Below, piece by piece: positions 1-13,030 of a stretch of DNA of 64,000 bases. A program made the translations under genes and the position numbers. Position 1 is the stretch's first letter; the number at the start of each line of letters is the position of its first letter. Below the pieces are notes generated by a model. The model was not told the origin of the DNA, did no database searches, and saw nothing but the letters and a program-made list of their open reading frames with translations. Source of the DNA: Takakia lepidozioides. Taxonomy: Eukaryota; Streptophyta; Takakiopsida; Takakiales; Takakiaceae. Location of the stretch: assembly GCA_030704615.1 (NCBI GenBank), contig CM060732.1, forward strand, positions 23,126,001-23,190,000, given 5' to 3'.

Positions 1-157
1 TTTGGTAATATCCAAGTAGGTTGAGAAACCTTCTTCACATGTCCCCAACCTAGATATTTTGAAGTTACAAGTCCAAGGGTGCTCCCCGTTTAGACAATGC
101 TGCTGGCATCTTATGCATGTTGTTTTGGAAATTAATCAGTATGCTAAGTCTCCACAG

Positions 158-3100
158 GTTCGAGGAAGCAAAAGGGAGGAAGATTAAAACAGTGGATATC
201 ATACGATCGCTAGACCTGCCAAATAATCCTCTGGATGACATCATTGACCAGGTATGTGTCATTCAGCATCTCTATTGTATATCAAGTCATTATTAAAAAG
301 TTGTGTCATGCACTATTTGCTGCAGGAGATATTTAAGTTGCAAAACAACTGTATGAAGCAGGTAGTGTGATGCTGGATGTTGGAGAGGTGCATGTAATGT
401 GTGCTCCCTTTGTCTAATGTATGGAGAAGCCTTCATTCCTATTTACTTTGATGTTGTGGAGGTGAGTTTCCGATAAACAGCAGGCCAGAATGTTTCTTAT
501 GGTAGGCATTGGCTGCATAGTTGGGGGGTCCAGACTTTGTTGCAGAAATGACTGGGCGACGGGGGATGCTGGTGCGTGCCACAAATGGAAAGGGTGTCAT
601 CTATCAGGCCCGCAACACGTAAGTGGGGACTTAGCACTTGGAAACAACCAATGGAAGGACATTATCAATTCCCATACAGAGGCTCCCAAGCCTGTGATTT
701 GATTTTGTGGATCCAATGGTGGTTTGAAACTTTTTGCAGTCTTTCGTAACTGTTTTGGGCTAATCTGGAGAGATATTATTAAGACTTTCAACACACGGGA
801 ATGAATCAACCTACCCAGATAGGATCCAGGATAGGAAGATTTGTATCATTCGTGGTTCCATTTGAGTTCTGATTTGAGTTCCCTTTCATCTCTTTATACT
901 TTGTGCAATGCTCAAGCTTTGGGTTGCCAAAATATACCATCAACATGGAGTGATTTCTGCAGCATCTAGACCACTTGTGGATGGACTTGGAATTGCAAGA
1001 GGAGGTTGACCCCATCATGTTGCAAAAGGGTCTAAATAGCATCGGATGCAGTGTGACTCCCAACTCCTTTGAAGGTGGTTGTTAACTTGGTGAAGGTGTA
1101 GATGAGAGTTTTACTACCTCAGGGAAATTGTCTTGTGAATAATTGTTTTCTACTCTTGCAATGCACAGGAAAGATGTAACCCTAGAGATGATAAACATGC
1201 ATGAGAAGCAGCAGTTCATGAATGGGAACAAACTTGTAGCAGTCATTTCGGAAGCGGCATCTGCTGGTGTTTCGCTGCAAGCTGATAGGCGTGCCCTTAA
1301 TCAGGTTGCCCCTATTTTCCTTCTGTTAACATGAAATGTTCACGGTCCCATGTTTTATCCTTAAAGTATTACCATGTTGACAGGTAACATGATGGTGTTT
1401 GATTGATGCGTTTCGCCTATTTCTTGGGCTTCCCGTGCTGTTCAGCGCATGTTGTCCTTTCAATAGTTTCTTAAGGACTGTGCTTGAGATGACAGAGGAG
1501 AAGAGTGCACATAACCTTGGAGCTGCCTTGGAGTGCTGATCGTGCAATTCAACAGTTTGGGAGGACTCATCGGTCCAACCAAGCCTCGGCTCCTCAGTAC
1601 AGGTAGGTTGGAGGGATGTGCTTTATGTTTGGTGGGAAGGGACAAATCATTTTGGTCTCTTTTTCATACTGACAAAGCCTTGTTGGCTTTGTGAATGTGG
1701 TGTCACTAACCCAACTAATGGAAGTCTCCCATTCATCTGCTCTAGTTTCTTTCTAAAACTTACTGCAGAGGCATTGCTGTGGCCTCACATAGTTGCAAAC
1801 GTGGATGGCACAGGAATGGTTCTTGTAAGGTCCCACATGCCAATTCAATGTTCTTTATGGGTCTGACAAGTGGCGCATTCTTACGGGCTGGCAGTCTTCC
1901 AAAGTTTCTCATTTGATTTATGCTCTAGAGGTTAGTCAGGGTGGCCTCATTTTAAATCAATTCTGGTGTCCTGTTCAAGGCACTGTAGTCTTCAAAAAGT
2001 GCACGATGTAGGTTTTTGCAGTGAAGTCATACCAGAATCATCTGGGAGTCTGCATCAGCTAGAACATATATGGATTTTTTTCTAGATTATTTTTTCCTTG
2101 CAGGTCTTGCAACTCCTCAATCTATAGACTCTCTAGATTTGCTGAATCTGATGTTCTAGTATGGAGGCTTGTGGTTTCTGAGCAGATTGCTCTTTACAAA
2201 TCTTGGTGGAGAGTGCCGTTTTGCATCTATTGTAGCAAAACGCTTGGAAACTCTTGGGGCACTAACGCAGGGCGATCGCAGGTGCGTCTCATTCACAAGA
2301 ACATTCTCAAATTATAATGTGGGGGTATTCGTGTTGTAAAGGGACAAATGATTTTAGCATTAGCACCATTTTCTGACCTACAACGATTTGGCAGGGCCGG
2401 TCCATCTCTAAGTGCTTATAACTATGACAGTGTGTATGGTAAGAAGGCGTTGGCCAACATGTATAAAGCCATTATGGAGCAGGTTCGTTAATCCTTGTCT
2501 TATGATTGTGAGGTTGTTCTTGGGGTTTTTGTATGTTGTATACATGTATAATACGAAACATGAGCCATAGGGGTTGATTCGTGGAGAGATGGTTATGGAA
2601 GCTCGCCTCTTGGCAAGCCCAGCAGAAGAACCTTACACTGCTGATTTGTTGAGAACTTGATCATTATAAAACCTCAAAAGGGCCTTCCTGATGTTTCGTC
2701 TAAATCTCAGTTTGTTCTTGGCAAGAGCACTTCTTGTCTCTGTGGCATGTGGTTGTGATGAATTTAGATGCTTTGCGCAGGCTGACCCACTTGTGGCGCC
2801 ACCTGGCTGTCACGGTGCAGACAAAGGGAAAGCTCGGGAGCTTTTCCATCACTATAGACAGGCACTCCTGACTGTGGGAATTATTCGGGATGCTGTTGGT
2901 GGTTAGTATCAGAAGTGACCTGATTCTTGGAAGCGTCTTTGTGCATGGATACTTTGTTGTTTGTTCCCTAAGAGCAAACCACTAAATAGTATGCTTTTTG
3001 AACGTGTAGGAATATGTTGAAGTGGGCTTTAGATCTGCTAAGAAACAGGGTGACCGTGCTATGGCTTTCATGGGTCTGAAATGAACATGCTCTTAGTCGA

Positions 3101-6100
3101 AGAATCCTTACTGGGGGTAACTCTTCGTGGTTTGCACTGCAGTAAATCAAAATAATAGTACAGGAAAGTCAGCAACAAGGCCATCAGGGAGGATCACAGA
3201 AGCTGACATGCATGATGTAGGCCGCTTCCTCAACCGGGCCCTGGGCTTGCCGCCTGACTTGCAGAACCGGTTAGTGCTGGTTTGCTAAAAGAAAGGCGCG
3301 TCATTCCTTTCAGCATGTATTGCGGACTACTAAAAAGACAAAAGTATATGTACACTGCTGTTGCTGGTGGTTGACAGGAAATGTATAGAGGAGTGTGTCA
3401 CATTGAGATATCTAAAGGGGGTGCTAAGTGAAATGCTTTGGCAGAGACCTGTTGCATGATCTAGGTTACCGCTACGACTGGGATTGTGGCATTTAGGCTA
3501 TGTCGTCTGTTGCATTGGAAAACATTACAGTAAGGGGCTACATTGCCAGAGTCCTTCCATCTATATAAAGAATGTACTCATAAGACGTTGTTTGCCGTAG
3601 CCTTGTGGCCATTGAGAAATCTGTTCCATCTATATAAAGAAAAGAACACATTACCCATATTCGCCTTCTATGTACAGACTGTTTGAGTTCTTTGTGAGTA
3701 TCTTCGATGAGTTGATACGGGATGCTCGCAAGGAAGGGCAGTTTGATTCGGGCATAGTGGACATCAGGGCCAGTCTGATTGAGCTGCAAGGAGCCCCCAA
3801 GGTTTGCCTCAAATATTGTTGTCCAAATCTTGCTATGTCAACACCTTGATTGCTTCTGCATATTGAAAAGGATGATGTCTTTCAGTCTTACCAAACTGAC
3901 AGGCTGACCATGTCATACTGGGTCCAAGGAAACTTTTCAAGTCACACTGTTGGTTAGTTCTGTAAGAAGCTGCAATCTCAGAGTGGAAAAAGGGTACACT
4001 TGTTGGAATGCAGCAACACAATACTGTTTCTGTTAAATGCATTTGCCACTCTTGCCCCGAGGGGCATGTGCTGCTGGGTATAATGCTCAAGGCCAGCAGT
4101 TCACATTTATTGGAAAGATCCAGTTAACAATACCAGAGGTAACTCAGGTTTGGGAAACATGGCTGATGACGTGTCTATTCTGGGACTGAGCAGACAGTTC
4201 ATGTGGATGCAATGTCAGGAGCTCCAACCACACTGTTTGTTCTACTCATCGATCGGGGGCTCACTTGGGAGGTGAGAAAGTTTACAAAGTGACAGGCTGC
4301 ACAGTAAATTGTTACAGATCTACACAACCATGTTGTGCTTGACAAGATGTTCACAACTTGATGAGAAGGACTTCAGTTCTCTTCCTGTAGTAATTTCTCC
4401 AGTCAAAGTTCAGTCTGGTGCATTATATTTGCAGAACCAGAAAAGGAATAAGTTGATCATTACTTAGTTTGCAGGCTGCCAGTCAAATTCAGGAGCAACA
4501 TACAGCTGGGGAGGGTAACGCGGAAAATGGATTCTACCGATCTAGACGAGAATGGCTTGGCAGAACACACTATCTACTTGCCACTGAGAGGTCAGAGGTT
4601 TGCTTCTTAGTCTGTTGTTGGTAGCACACTTATGATCTTAAATCAAGTTGTCAATGGGGAGGGGTTTCTTCATAAAATTTTGCTCATTTAGTGTGTTCAT
4701 TGTATACAGGTTTGGATCAAACCCCCGAGCTTTCAGAATTTTCCGGCCAGCAAGTGGAGAAGCGCCCAGGTCTGTAAATTCACACCCTCTCCACTCTTTT
4801 TGTTCAGTGCGAAGCGTAGCTGTAAAATTTAGAACAAGTGATATATTAGTCAGTGTACCAGTGTTGTGCATGTCACATTTCGGCAGCACTGGCCTTTCTG
4901 CTTGTCTGCTTCACCATATCCTTTTTTAAAGAAAGTGTGTGCTGATAGGGCATCTTTGATTCCAGGGAGATGTCGTTGACAGAATTACGTGGCAAGTACA
5001 GCAAGGCGGCATCACCAGAGCAGGCTAAAGCAGGCTGGGTGGAGGACTATGCCATGTCAGCAGATCAGGTATCAGATCAACTATTTCACTTATTGCCCAC
5101 TGGTTACAACAACTCCAGTGTGCACTGGTGACCTGACTTGTAGTGAGAAACCCTTCCTGGAGCAATTGGAGTGACTGTCCTGCATGTGGTACTGTGCAAC
5201 CGTAGTCTAGAATAGAAGGTATTTCCATTTGCAAGAGATGTGCTGGAAGATCTTTAGCGATCCTTGTCTCTTCATGTAATGTGAGTTTTTGTAATGAGTT
5301 GTGTATGTCTGTCCCATCCTAGATATGGCTGTACCTCTGCAGACGGTGACATATTGCCTTTTGTGGTTGATGTGGATTGGCAGTGTATGCACGGGCCAAA
5401 GTGCAAAGTGGGGTCAGTTTGTACAGTGGGCCGCAGAGTACAGCAGATGAACATCCTTGGAGGGTTGATTCTACCCGTCTGGGGAACTGTTGAGAAGGCT
5501 CTGTCCAAACAGGTTTGCAGATTGCTCTTGGTCATGAATTACAGAATAGAAAAGACTCTTAATTGCACATTAGAGCGCAGCCTAGGGCTTGGAAAGAAGT
5601 GAGATGCCAAGATGGTAACAACATTCAAGTGAAGGCCATCTGGATTAGGTGCAGCGGGACAACATTTGTTGTCAAAGAAGAGTACATCTGTTGCTAAGCT
5701 TGTCAATACTGAGCTGGGTTGATCCAGGTGCTCTTTTTAGCTAGCTGAGCTAGCCTGGTCAATCAATGCTAGATCTTCAAGGTTGCTGGTAGATCTGGTT
5801 AAAACTATCATATTAGATCAAATGCAGTGCTGGTCAAGACGTGTCAATAATAAGTGCTTGAACTGACAGACGCGGACGAGTCACAAGAGGTTACGGGTAG
5901 TGCGGTTGGAGACAACATCTGAGGGTCGTCGGATTGTGGGACTTCACATCCCCAACCCTGCCCTAGGTTCAGTTATATTAGGTGAGTAACTTTCCCTCGA
6001 AGTTTGTTGTTGTGGAAAGCTTGTGCATGTGCGCATCATCATATGCCTGGAGGGATATCCCTTGATGCTTTGCCATTGCAGTAAATTCTATAGCCGCGTG

Positions 6101-6412
6101 GGTAAAAAAAGCAGATTCAAAACCACTAGAAGTGAAATATAGGCAACCATCTGAAAATTGGTAGCACAGTTAAGTACATGAGGAAAGAGAAATGAATGAG
6201 GATGGAGAGAAAGTCAGAGTCCAGTGGTTTATAGAGATGGAGAACACACAAAGACACAGTTATGTTGTTAGGGCAGGGGTAGTTTTTTTCCATGTCTTGC
6301 TTTCGGGTGGTTGGCTGTCTTTGACTGGGAGTGAATGATTTGTTGTCCTTTTGCAACAGGTTTAAATGGACTTCAAGTGAAGCCCCCGGAGGAACCAGGC
6401 GGTATAGTTTAA
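158..6412 (+). CDS. FGT1: FORGETTER1 / Strawberry notch homologue (3' part, 16 exons)
   Basis: Nuclear SNF2-like helicase-family protein; in Arabidopsis FGT1 acts with chromatin remodellers to keep heat-memory genes open (family knowledge). Exons read by hand: 158-251, 521-618, 1169-1304, 1496-1602, 2186-2281, 2395-2482, 2781-2898, 3164-3269, 3678-3801, 4194-4271, 4475-4590, 4710-4769, 4966-5068, 5384-5512, 5870-5981, 6360-6412. Every junction is GT-AG and phases join without a break, giving 538 residues plus TAA at 6410-6412. Visible family motifs: [25 protein letters not shown], helicase motif V-like [11 protein letters not shown], motif VI-like [16 protein letters not shown], then [27 protein letters not shown] and [10 protein letters not shown] near the C terminus. 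The first exon here starts in phase 1, so the N-terminal half lies upstream of the window. No internal stop or frameshift was seen, unlike the rest of the window. Confidence 0.95.
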
Positions 6413-7411
6413 TTTCCCCACTTACGCTCTTCCTTGTATGATTTTGTAATATTGATTTGGAAGCTGGCCTTCCCCTCTATACTCAAACATCTCCTATCAG
6501 GAAGTCCTTTGAGCCGAATTTTTTATAGCACAGAAAATTCATTGACCTCTCTTTCGCCCTTGCTAAGTATAGAAACAGCGAACTTCTTTCCTCCCATGTA
6601 TATAGTGGGTGCAAACACTATCTCCACAGTTCGGTTTTAGTTGCCTTTATGGCCGAGAAAGTTGAGGTGCTGTGTAACAGCGATACAATTTTCAAGATGA
6701 AGCTAGCGCGAAGCAGGATGACTCTCTGTTGATGTTTCATATGCATGAATTCAATCAATATGTAGAGTGAGGGAAATTTGTAGCAACAGAAATAAAAACA
6801 TTATTACTGGGACTTGGGTGGGACTTAGGTGTTTTTGTGCATGTTCTCTTACACAAACCCAGCAAATTGTGGATACCTCACCCAATATCAACTGCCAGTG
6901 AGAGGTCTATCATGGTTGTTCAACCTCTCAAGTTCGGGAAGATGGAGCTGAAATGGTAATCGATCAAACAACCTGGACACTTCAATGTGAGGATGTGATG
7001 ATCGATTGTGGGTATAAAAGTGAAGGTACCAAAAGCTGTTTGAACAGCTGCTATGATGAACCAGCCCTAAGTTATTGCCCAAACAACTGGATGCTTTAAC
7101 TTGATTGTTATAATTACAAATCGTAGATAAAGTGACAATGTACCCCAACTCATTTGGTTAGTTTCGGAAGGTCAGAAAGACCGGACACTGGGAACAGCCA
7201 ATAGTGTGGGGCCGCGGGTCCAGTGGATCCACACCTGTACTGTTGCGTGCCAATGGGCTTGCAGGTAGGGCTGCAAGCAACTGGTTTTTTTAATAGGGCA
7301 TGGCCCCTTCTAGAAGGTTCCACCACCGCCTCAAGAGACGATATAAGGAGGGTAAGGGGTATACAATTTATTTTCTTCCAGCTCCCTTTGGTGGGCTCTG
7401 GATGAAGGGCC
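6413..7411. other. 3' flank of FGT1 homologue; no gene seen
   Basis: The stretch holds the 3' untranslated region and then unassigned sequence. The open frames present are short and match nothing I recognise. Confidence 0.5.
6791..6796 (+). promoter_or_regulatory. candidate poly(A) signal of the FGT1 homologue
   Basis: AATAAA lies about 380 bp after the stop codon in a T/A-rich stretch and is a plausible 3' end signal for the gene above. Plant poly(A) signals are loose, so this is only a candidate. Confidence 0.3.
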
Positions 7412-9892
7412 CCCTTAGAAAATAAAACTTTGGTTAGCTTGAAGCATCAAGAAGGTGTCATCCACAAACATGGATTCAGCTGTGACAACCCTTAACACCT
7501 TCTGCTGAGCTTTTGGCTTCAAGGTCAACTGGAATAAGACCTCGGCCCTGCTAGTGGGAGATCTTTCAGCTTCAAGGCTTGGTGCCTCTCCTACTTGGGG
7601 TGCAAACCATGGCCTCAAATGGCTTGGTCTAGGGGAAACTACAACACTCATGTGTTACACTTTTGGGATAGACCTCACTGACGCTCATAAATTCAAACCG
7701 GTCTTAACCAAGCTCCAGCACAAGCTCTCCTACCGGGGAGGCAAACACCTCTCTATAACAGGAAGAGTTATCATTGCCAATCAAATTCTATCTGCGGGGA
7801 TTTGGTTCTATGCGGCAGCTTGGCGTCCAAATTCTTCCCAGATTCAAGAGATAAGAAGGCTCCTCAGAAATTTCGTTTGGGGTGCGGGGAACTCTACTAA
7901 AAGTAAGAGACCACATGTGGCTTGGAATCAAATCTGTCGCCCAAAGAAAAAGGGGGGGCTAGGGATCATAGACCCAGATACCCAAATCTCTGTGTAGTTG
8001 GCCAAATGGATTCCTAGGTTCTTGGGTCCAAAGGGAGGCTTATGGAAGTTCTTGGTGTATGACAACATCTCTCTCTCCTCCCCTCTGAAGGTCTCCTCTT
8101 GGGCTCCCTCTCTACGGTGGATTGCACATGGTTTCAAGAATAAACCGGTTGGCTCCACTCTGTGGACCAACATTTGGCTGGCCTGGGGCAAGTTTCGACA
8201 GTTCCTTGTACAGAAACCACCCTCTTCATTCTATGAGATTCTTCGCCAGCACTTGTTCCTCAACACAAACAAACCTTCTCCTCAGTAGGAAAACCAAGCC
8301 AAACGCTGGTCTTTTTGGGACCGTCTCGGGATTTGCCAGATCAACAATATTTGGGTGCGTAATGCCTTTAAGGCGCTGGAAACCATGGCCCCCATTGTTG
8401 GACAGGCTAGAGCGACCTCTGGTTATCAAGACATCATTCAATCCCTGCCACCAGAGTGGATTGCATCTCTTCAAGCTGGTCCATCTCTACCCTCCCTCCC
8501 ATTTTGGGTACTTGTCATCCTGCATAATAGTCTTACCATCCTTTTTGTCTCGGACACCTCTCCCACCCACCACTCTGTATTTACATTCAACATAGACTCT
8601 ACATCCCTGACTCTTACCCTTCTCTCAATAAACCCTCTAAATATACCTCCAGGCCCACCCTTGTCAGAATATGCGGATGGACGCTTCCAGGCAAACCCTT
8701 CGACCCAAAACCAGATCTCCTTACGCCGTTGTCGCAATGGCTTGACTGCAACACCTTTGTTTGGATTCTGGGTCGTCCACTGGCTGAGTTGGAACTCGAT
8801 CCAATGGAGTGGTCTTGGAAGTTTGCTAGGGAGCCTGAGCCCTTCTTCACCTACACCACACGGAAAGGTTACAAAATCCTCTCCAATTTTCACTGCCTGA
8901 AGAATAAGTGGGAAGCTAGATGGGAGCACTATGGTTTCAGGAATGAAAACTGGCCAGCCATATGGGGCTCTATTTGGATCAAAAGTCGTCCAACAAAAAT
9001 AGTTGTCTTCCTCTGGCAGGTGGCAAATAGGGTGCTCAAAGTGGGGGAATGGCTGCAATTTCAGGCAGCTCTTCTATGTAAATGTTGTGCACACAACATC
9101 ATGGAATCCCTGGAGCATTGTCTCCTTTATTGTCAGGCACCAGCCAAAGTTTACTATGATCTGGGGATAGAATCAATGAAAGCTTGGTCCAAAACATGTG
9201 CAGATATTGAGCGGAATTCAAGCAATGCGGCAGCATTTCATGCTACTTTCCTGAGCACCTGGGGCCATGGACTTATTTGCAACTCCCCAGAGATTGATAC
9301 CTGCGTTTGGAACAACCTTCCACCCGCCTGCTGACGTGACCACTGCTCGACCCTGCACAGTGTCTCCTAAGTTCGATCGAGATATCAATTGGAAGCACCT
9401 CAGGCCTTCATCATCGGATTCGAGGCTTCAATACAGATAGGGTGGTTTCAATTTGGAGAGGATAACAAGGTTCTCAGTTCACATAGGGTGGTTTCAATTA
9501 GGAGGGGATCAGACGATCCCCTCTCACTAGCTTTCCAATGGAAATGTTTTGACTGCTAAATTTTAGTGAACCAGTTTCTGGGGCGCTCTTGTCTAGCATT
9601 CATGAAATGCATCCTGGCTTTCCATAGATAGCTTCAGACACTACTGTTGAGTTCTCATAGTCAGGCGATCCTGCGGACATAGTAGCTCCCCAGCTTAAAA
9701 GTTGCAGCCCTAGGGCAGACAGATCTTGTTTATTGATCATTCTCTCGTACTGAGAGGAAGGGTTCGTTCTTCACTCCTTGCAGTGTGTGTGCCTTATGGT
9801 TCATCCGGGGTTTTAATTCTTTTCCCCACAATAACTTATAATAAAGTTCTCAAGGGCTACTTCCCCTTTCTGTAATAAAATAAAATAAAAAT
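7412..9892 (+). mobile_element. 5'-truncated L1-type LINE with inverted 5' tip
   Basis: A non-LTR retrotransposon remnant. The sense part (from about 7490) encodes the distal reverse transcriptase, including KVNWNKTSALL and GLKWLGLG, followed by a zf-RVT region. After the coding part comes a 3' region ending in a TAAAATAAAATAAAAA tail at about 9877-9892, as expected for target-primed insertion. The first ~80 bp (7412-7490) is inverted: its minus strand reads MFVDDTFLMLQA, the RT F-x-D-D motif that should sit just upstream of the sense segment. I could not settle the target duplication because both flanks are A-rich. Confidence 0.8.
7490..9334 (+). pseudogene. LINE reverse transcriptase C-terminal part with zf-RVT domain
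   Basis: Coding remnant of the LINE pol protein. Order: thumb/connection region (SITGRVIIANQILSAGIWFY, 7740-7820), a GLGIIDP motif (about 7957), then a zf-RVT-like end with WKFAREPEPFFTYTTRKGY, IWIKSRPTKIVVFLWQVANR and a CKCCAHNIMESLEHCLLYC zinc-ligand cluster at about 9075-9135. Several stops (for example at 7996-7998 and 8286-8288) and frame changes split it into at least three open pieces. It cannot make a working enzyme. Confidence 0.85.
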
Positions 9893-10182
9893 TTGGAACC
9901 TGAACCATCATCTAATTAAAAACTCTCTTACTATAGCGACTATGAAGTGACAGATGATTAGGAAGGTTGTTTTTTTTTTTTTTTTAATTAAGGGGATGGA
10001 GACCCTGTAAGTCCTATTGAAAAGGAAAATAAATACCCTCGTCAGGGCCATGAGGCGCAACAATCGAGGGGAACCTCCCTGTGACCACTTGAAGTTAAAA
10101 TCAAACATGGAATGTTGTATAATGCTCTAAGTTATGCCATGTGTGCTCTAATTGGGAGTGGTAGTATGACGTACCTTTGTAA
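9893..10182. other. spacer with poly(T) tract; no gene
   Basis: This stretch contains a T run of about 17 bases near 9970. Nothing else is recognised. Confidence 0.4.
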
Positions 10183-10284
10183 GAGGTAAAGTCCTCGCCC
10201 CAGGACTTTCCTCAATTTGGGGCGCCTGTCCCGAGGGCAGGGGTTGAAAATCCAGGAAAGTCTAAGGGCGTGGACTTTACCTTC
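10183..10284. repeat. 102-bp foldback (hairpin)
   Basis: The left arm, 10183-10214 (starts GAGGTAAAGTCCTCGCCCCA), pairs with the right arm, 10252-10284 (ends GGGCGTGGACTTTACCTT), with a few mismatches and a loop of about 38 bases. The size suits a small MITE or a pre-miRNA-like hairpin. There is no direct evidence of expression. Confidence 0.6.
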
Positions 10285-10764
10285 CGTAAAAAATGAAGCT
10301 GCCCGTTTTCGAGATTGCCCGTTTTACGCCTATTTCAATATCTTTGTAGTAACAACCAGTGTTGTGTGGTTATTTGATTTTTTTAATATCAGCCGGTTAC
10401 GGATGTTTAACTTTAACTGTTTGTGTTCACATCCTTCGGTTCCGGGGTTTTTGGAGCTTTTCCATTATGATATCCTGCCGGTTGGCAACAAATACAAAAT
10501 TTAACCCTATGCGGTTATGGACAAATGGAGTTTATGTCAGGATGGCCTCCGGCGGTTCAGTATCCGGTTATCAAACAAATCTAATTTTATTTCAATATCA
10601 TAAAATAACCCACACTAAACATCTAATGTATTAAAAATACTAATGAAAAAATGCATGCCCCTCTGAAACGTGCCCTTCTAAACGTGATGAGTAGAAATGA
10701 AATGAAGACATGCCAACTCATGACTATGGCCCGCCTCATTTATGTCAAGTGAACGAATAAGGGG
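10285..10764. other. unassigned sequence with repeated CCGGTT/TCCGG words
   Basis: CCGGTTAC, CCGGTTAT and TCCGGAT-like words recur here and again at 11440-11530, around the gypsy scrap. This may be LTR debris of that element. No gene was seen. Confidence 0.3.
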
Positions 10765-11295
10765 CTATTATCCGGATTATAACCTCCGGATTTCAATGCC
10801 GGATATATGGTTGCATATCCTGCTCCTTTTGGTTGGGCTAACACAGCTCCTAATGCTTCTCCAGAGGCATCACAGTGTACATGAAATACCATATGCCAAT
10901 GTGGATTAATCAGCACAGGTGTAGTTGTTACTGACAATGTGAGTTCCTCGAAGGCGTGTTGGCACTCAGCTGTCCATGCAAACCCTGTATCCTTCTTCAA
11001 GAGCTTGCTCAATGGTGTTGCCTTCAATGCATATCGTCTGACAAACCTTCTGTAATAATTGGTTTGTCCAAGGAACCTCCTTAGAGCCTTAATATTACTT
11101 GGTGGTGGTGAGGCTTTAATAGCCTCTGTCTTTCTAAGATCTACAAGCAGTCATTTTTTACACACAATGTGTCCCAAAAAAACTCCTGAGTTCACACAGA
11201 AAGTACATTTTTCTGGATTCAGCCCAAGACCTCTCATCCTGCATCTGGCCAAACATAATTCCAATTTCTGCAAGTGCTCATTCTTAGAGCTGTAA
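10765..11295 (-). pseudogene. Ty3/gypsy RT end and RNase H fragment
   Basis: The minus strand reads the end of an RT palm (GLGLNPEKCTFCVNSGVFLGH), then ALRRFLGQTNYYRRFVRRYA and the RNase H entry AFEELTLSVTTTPVLINP with FHVHCDASGEALGAVLAQP (the DASG catalytic Asp). These are the connection and RNase H signatures of gypsy-type pol. A stop interrupts the upstream part and the element ends after the first RNase H strand. It is an isolated fragment with neither integrase nor LTR. Confidence 0.85.
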
Positions 11296-11538
11296 ACACT
11301 GAAGGGGGGCTGCTATTTCATGAGCGGTATGAGCTGGAGCGGAAAAAAAAAATGCATGAGGGGACAATTGTGTGTCCACGGAAATAGGTTTAGGAGGCAC
11401 GGAAAGTTCCGGGTCAAATCAAATTAAAAAAAGATACAAAATCACCGGTTCTCAACTGGATCCGGTTATCCCATCTTTTCAGATCCGGCGGTTCTTATTG
11501 AAGGCGAATATTTGATTTTTTTTGCCTCCGGCAGTCCA

Positions 11539-11555
11539 TATATATATATATATAT
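11539..11555. repeat. (AT)n microsatellite
   Basis: A simple TA repeat of about eight to nine units. Confidence 0.9.
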
Positions 11556-13030
11556 CCAGGCTGGGACCCGCCAGGGGTTTGAGGATGAATCAACTCTGGT
11601 AACAACAATCGCTGCCCAAGTTTGAAAATTGTCTGCCCAATATTAAGAATAATAGACCCATAAATGTGGGGGACAAATTCCATAATCTGGGATTACAGCC
11701 CCCGTCCTGGGCAAAAACCTGTAATCACGTGCCAGGGAAAATTCCTGTCAGGGAAGCCCTAATTTTAACAAAGCCAAAAAATTTGAAGGTTTTTACGTTG
11801 GATTTAAAGGGAAAATTACGAAGACTACGTAAAGAACGGGGCTGATTTCCCTTCGTTAATATCTGCTCGTTCTACAGGGTAATAGCCAGCCATGAGTACC
11901 AAGGCATACAAAAAAGTATAATGCACAGTGTGTTAGACACTCTAGTAATGCACACCTCCCACATTTCTTTATCTTTACCTCTAAGATCTTTTCCTTCACT
12001 AGTCCCATTTCTTTTTATCATCTTTCCAATGCATTCAAACTCAAAGAAATCATCCCATTTCTTTACGCAAGAGAAGGCCCCGGGTGGGGAAGGTTCCTGG
12101 ATTTTCAGGCCCTCGCCTAGGGCTGTCTCAGCTTCAGGCCCTCAAATCCAGGAATGCCCTCCACTGAGGGGTTTCAACCATCAATTAAAATGTAGTCAAG
12201 TTCACTTTATAGAGCCAACCTTCGAAAAGAGGGCGCAACAAGGAGAACTTGTGGTGGAGCTAGGATCTGTCAGCATCCTCAACGTCAGCATCCATCTGAA
12301 TCCAACACAAGCTTCAAACTCCTGCAGGAAACATAGGGAACAATAGCATTCAACATTCAGCATTTAACAAATCCATTCAGGATGCTGCTAAAAAATTAAG
12401 TGTAAGAGGTAAGTCTTTGTTTTGTTCCTTGGTTTTTTTTGTTGGGTAGGGGGGAAGGGGGGGGGGGAGGGGAGGGGAGGAAGCCCTTGAGAGCTTAATT
12501 GAGGATTATTTGTGGGGGAAAAAATTAGACCTCATACAAGCCCAACGACCATAAGGCATGTCCCGACAGCCCGTGAAGGAGAACCCAAGGAATACGACCC
12601 GTGCAGAAGCCAAGGACCCCTACAAGAAGTCCCTAAAAGGCAAATGGTATGGTTTGTAGCTACCAATATTTTGATTCATGCATAATCTAGCCAAATAAAT
12701 ATGATAGGCCAGCAAGCTTACCCAAAGAGGAATGAACTACAATACACCATTTAATCATCTACTTCTTGAATACCCGAAAGTGGAGATCTGGCACACATAT
12801 CTACATACCTATCATGAGCGTGCGGTCGCTTTGTACCACTTGGGGAGCACGTTATGGTCGACCTCACCATTGCCAAAAACAGCTGGGACGCGGAAGGTGT
12901 TGCACCAGCCTGCCACTGCTCTTCTGGGATTGGGAGTGAGTTCACACTCCCTCAGAACTCTCAGCTAGGGTGCTTCTTTGCTAGTGGTGGCTTGCTGGTC
13001 TATCTGTTTTCTCTGAATTCTTGTACTGCT
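11556..13030. other. long stretch without a recognisable gene
   Basis: It contains short open frames without recognisable motifs, a CCTC/GGCC-rich bit near 12,080-12,170 and the G-rich tract listed separately. The 12,700-13,030 part could be 5' sequence of the following gypsy element, but no matching 3' LTR was found. Confidence 0.35.
12443..12481 (+). other. G-rich tract, potential G-quadruplex
   Basis: Nearly pure G/A with at least five runs of four or more G in under 40 bases. It meets the simple G4 pattern on the + strand. Confidence 0.7.

Noticed and set aside
7415-7651. Independent minus-strand gene encoding an FVDDT motif
   Set aside because: Only the part at 7412-7490 is meaningful, and it is the inverted 5' tip of the LINE. 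The rest is the antisense of the RT coding region.
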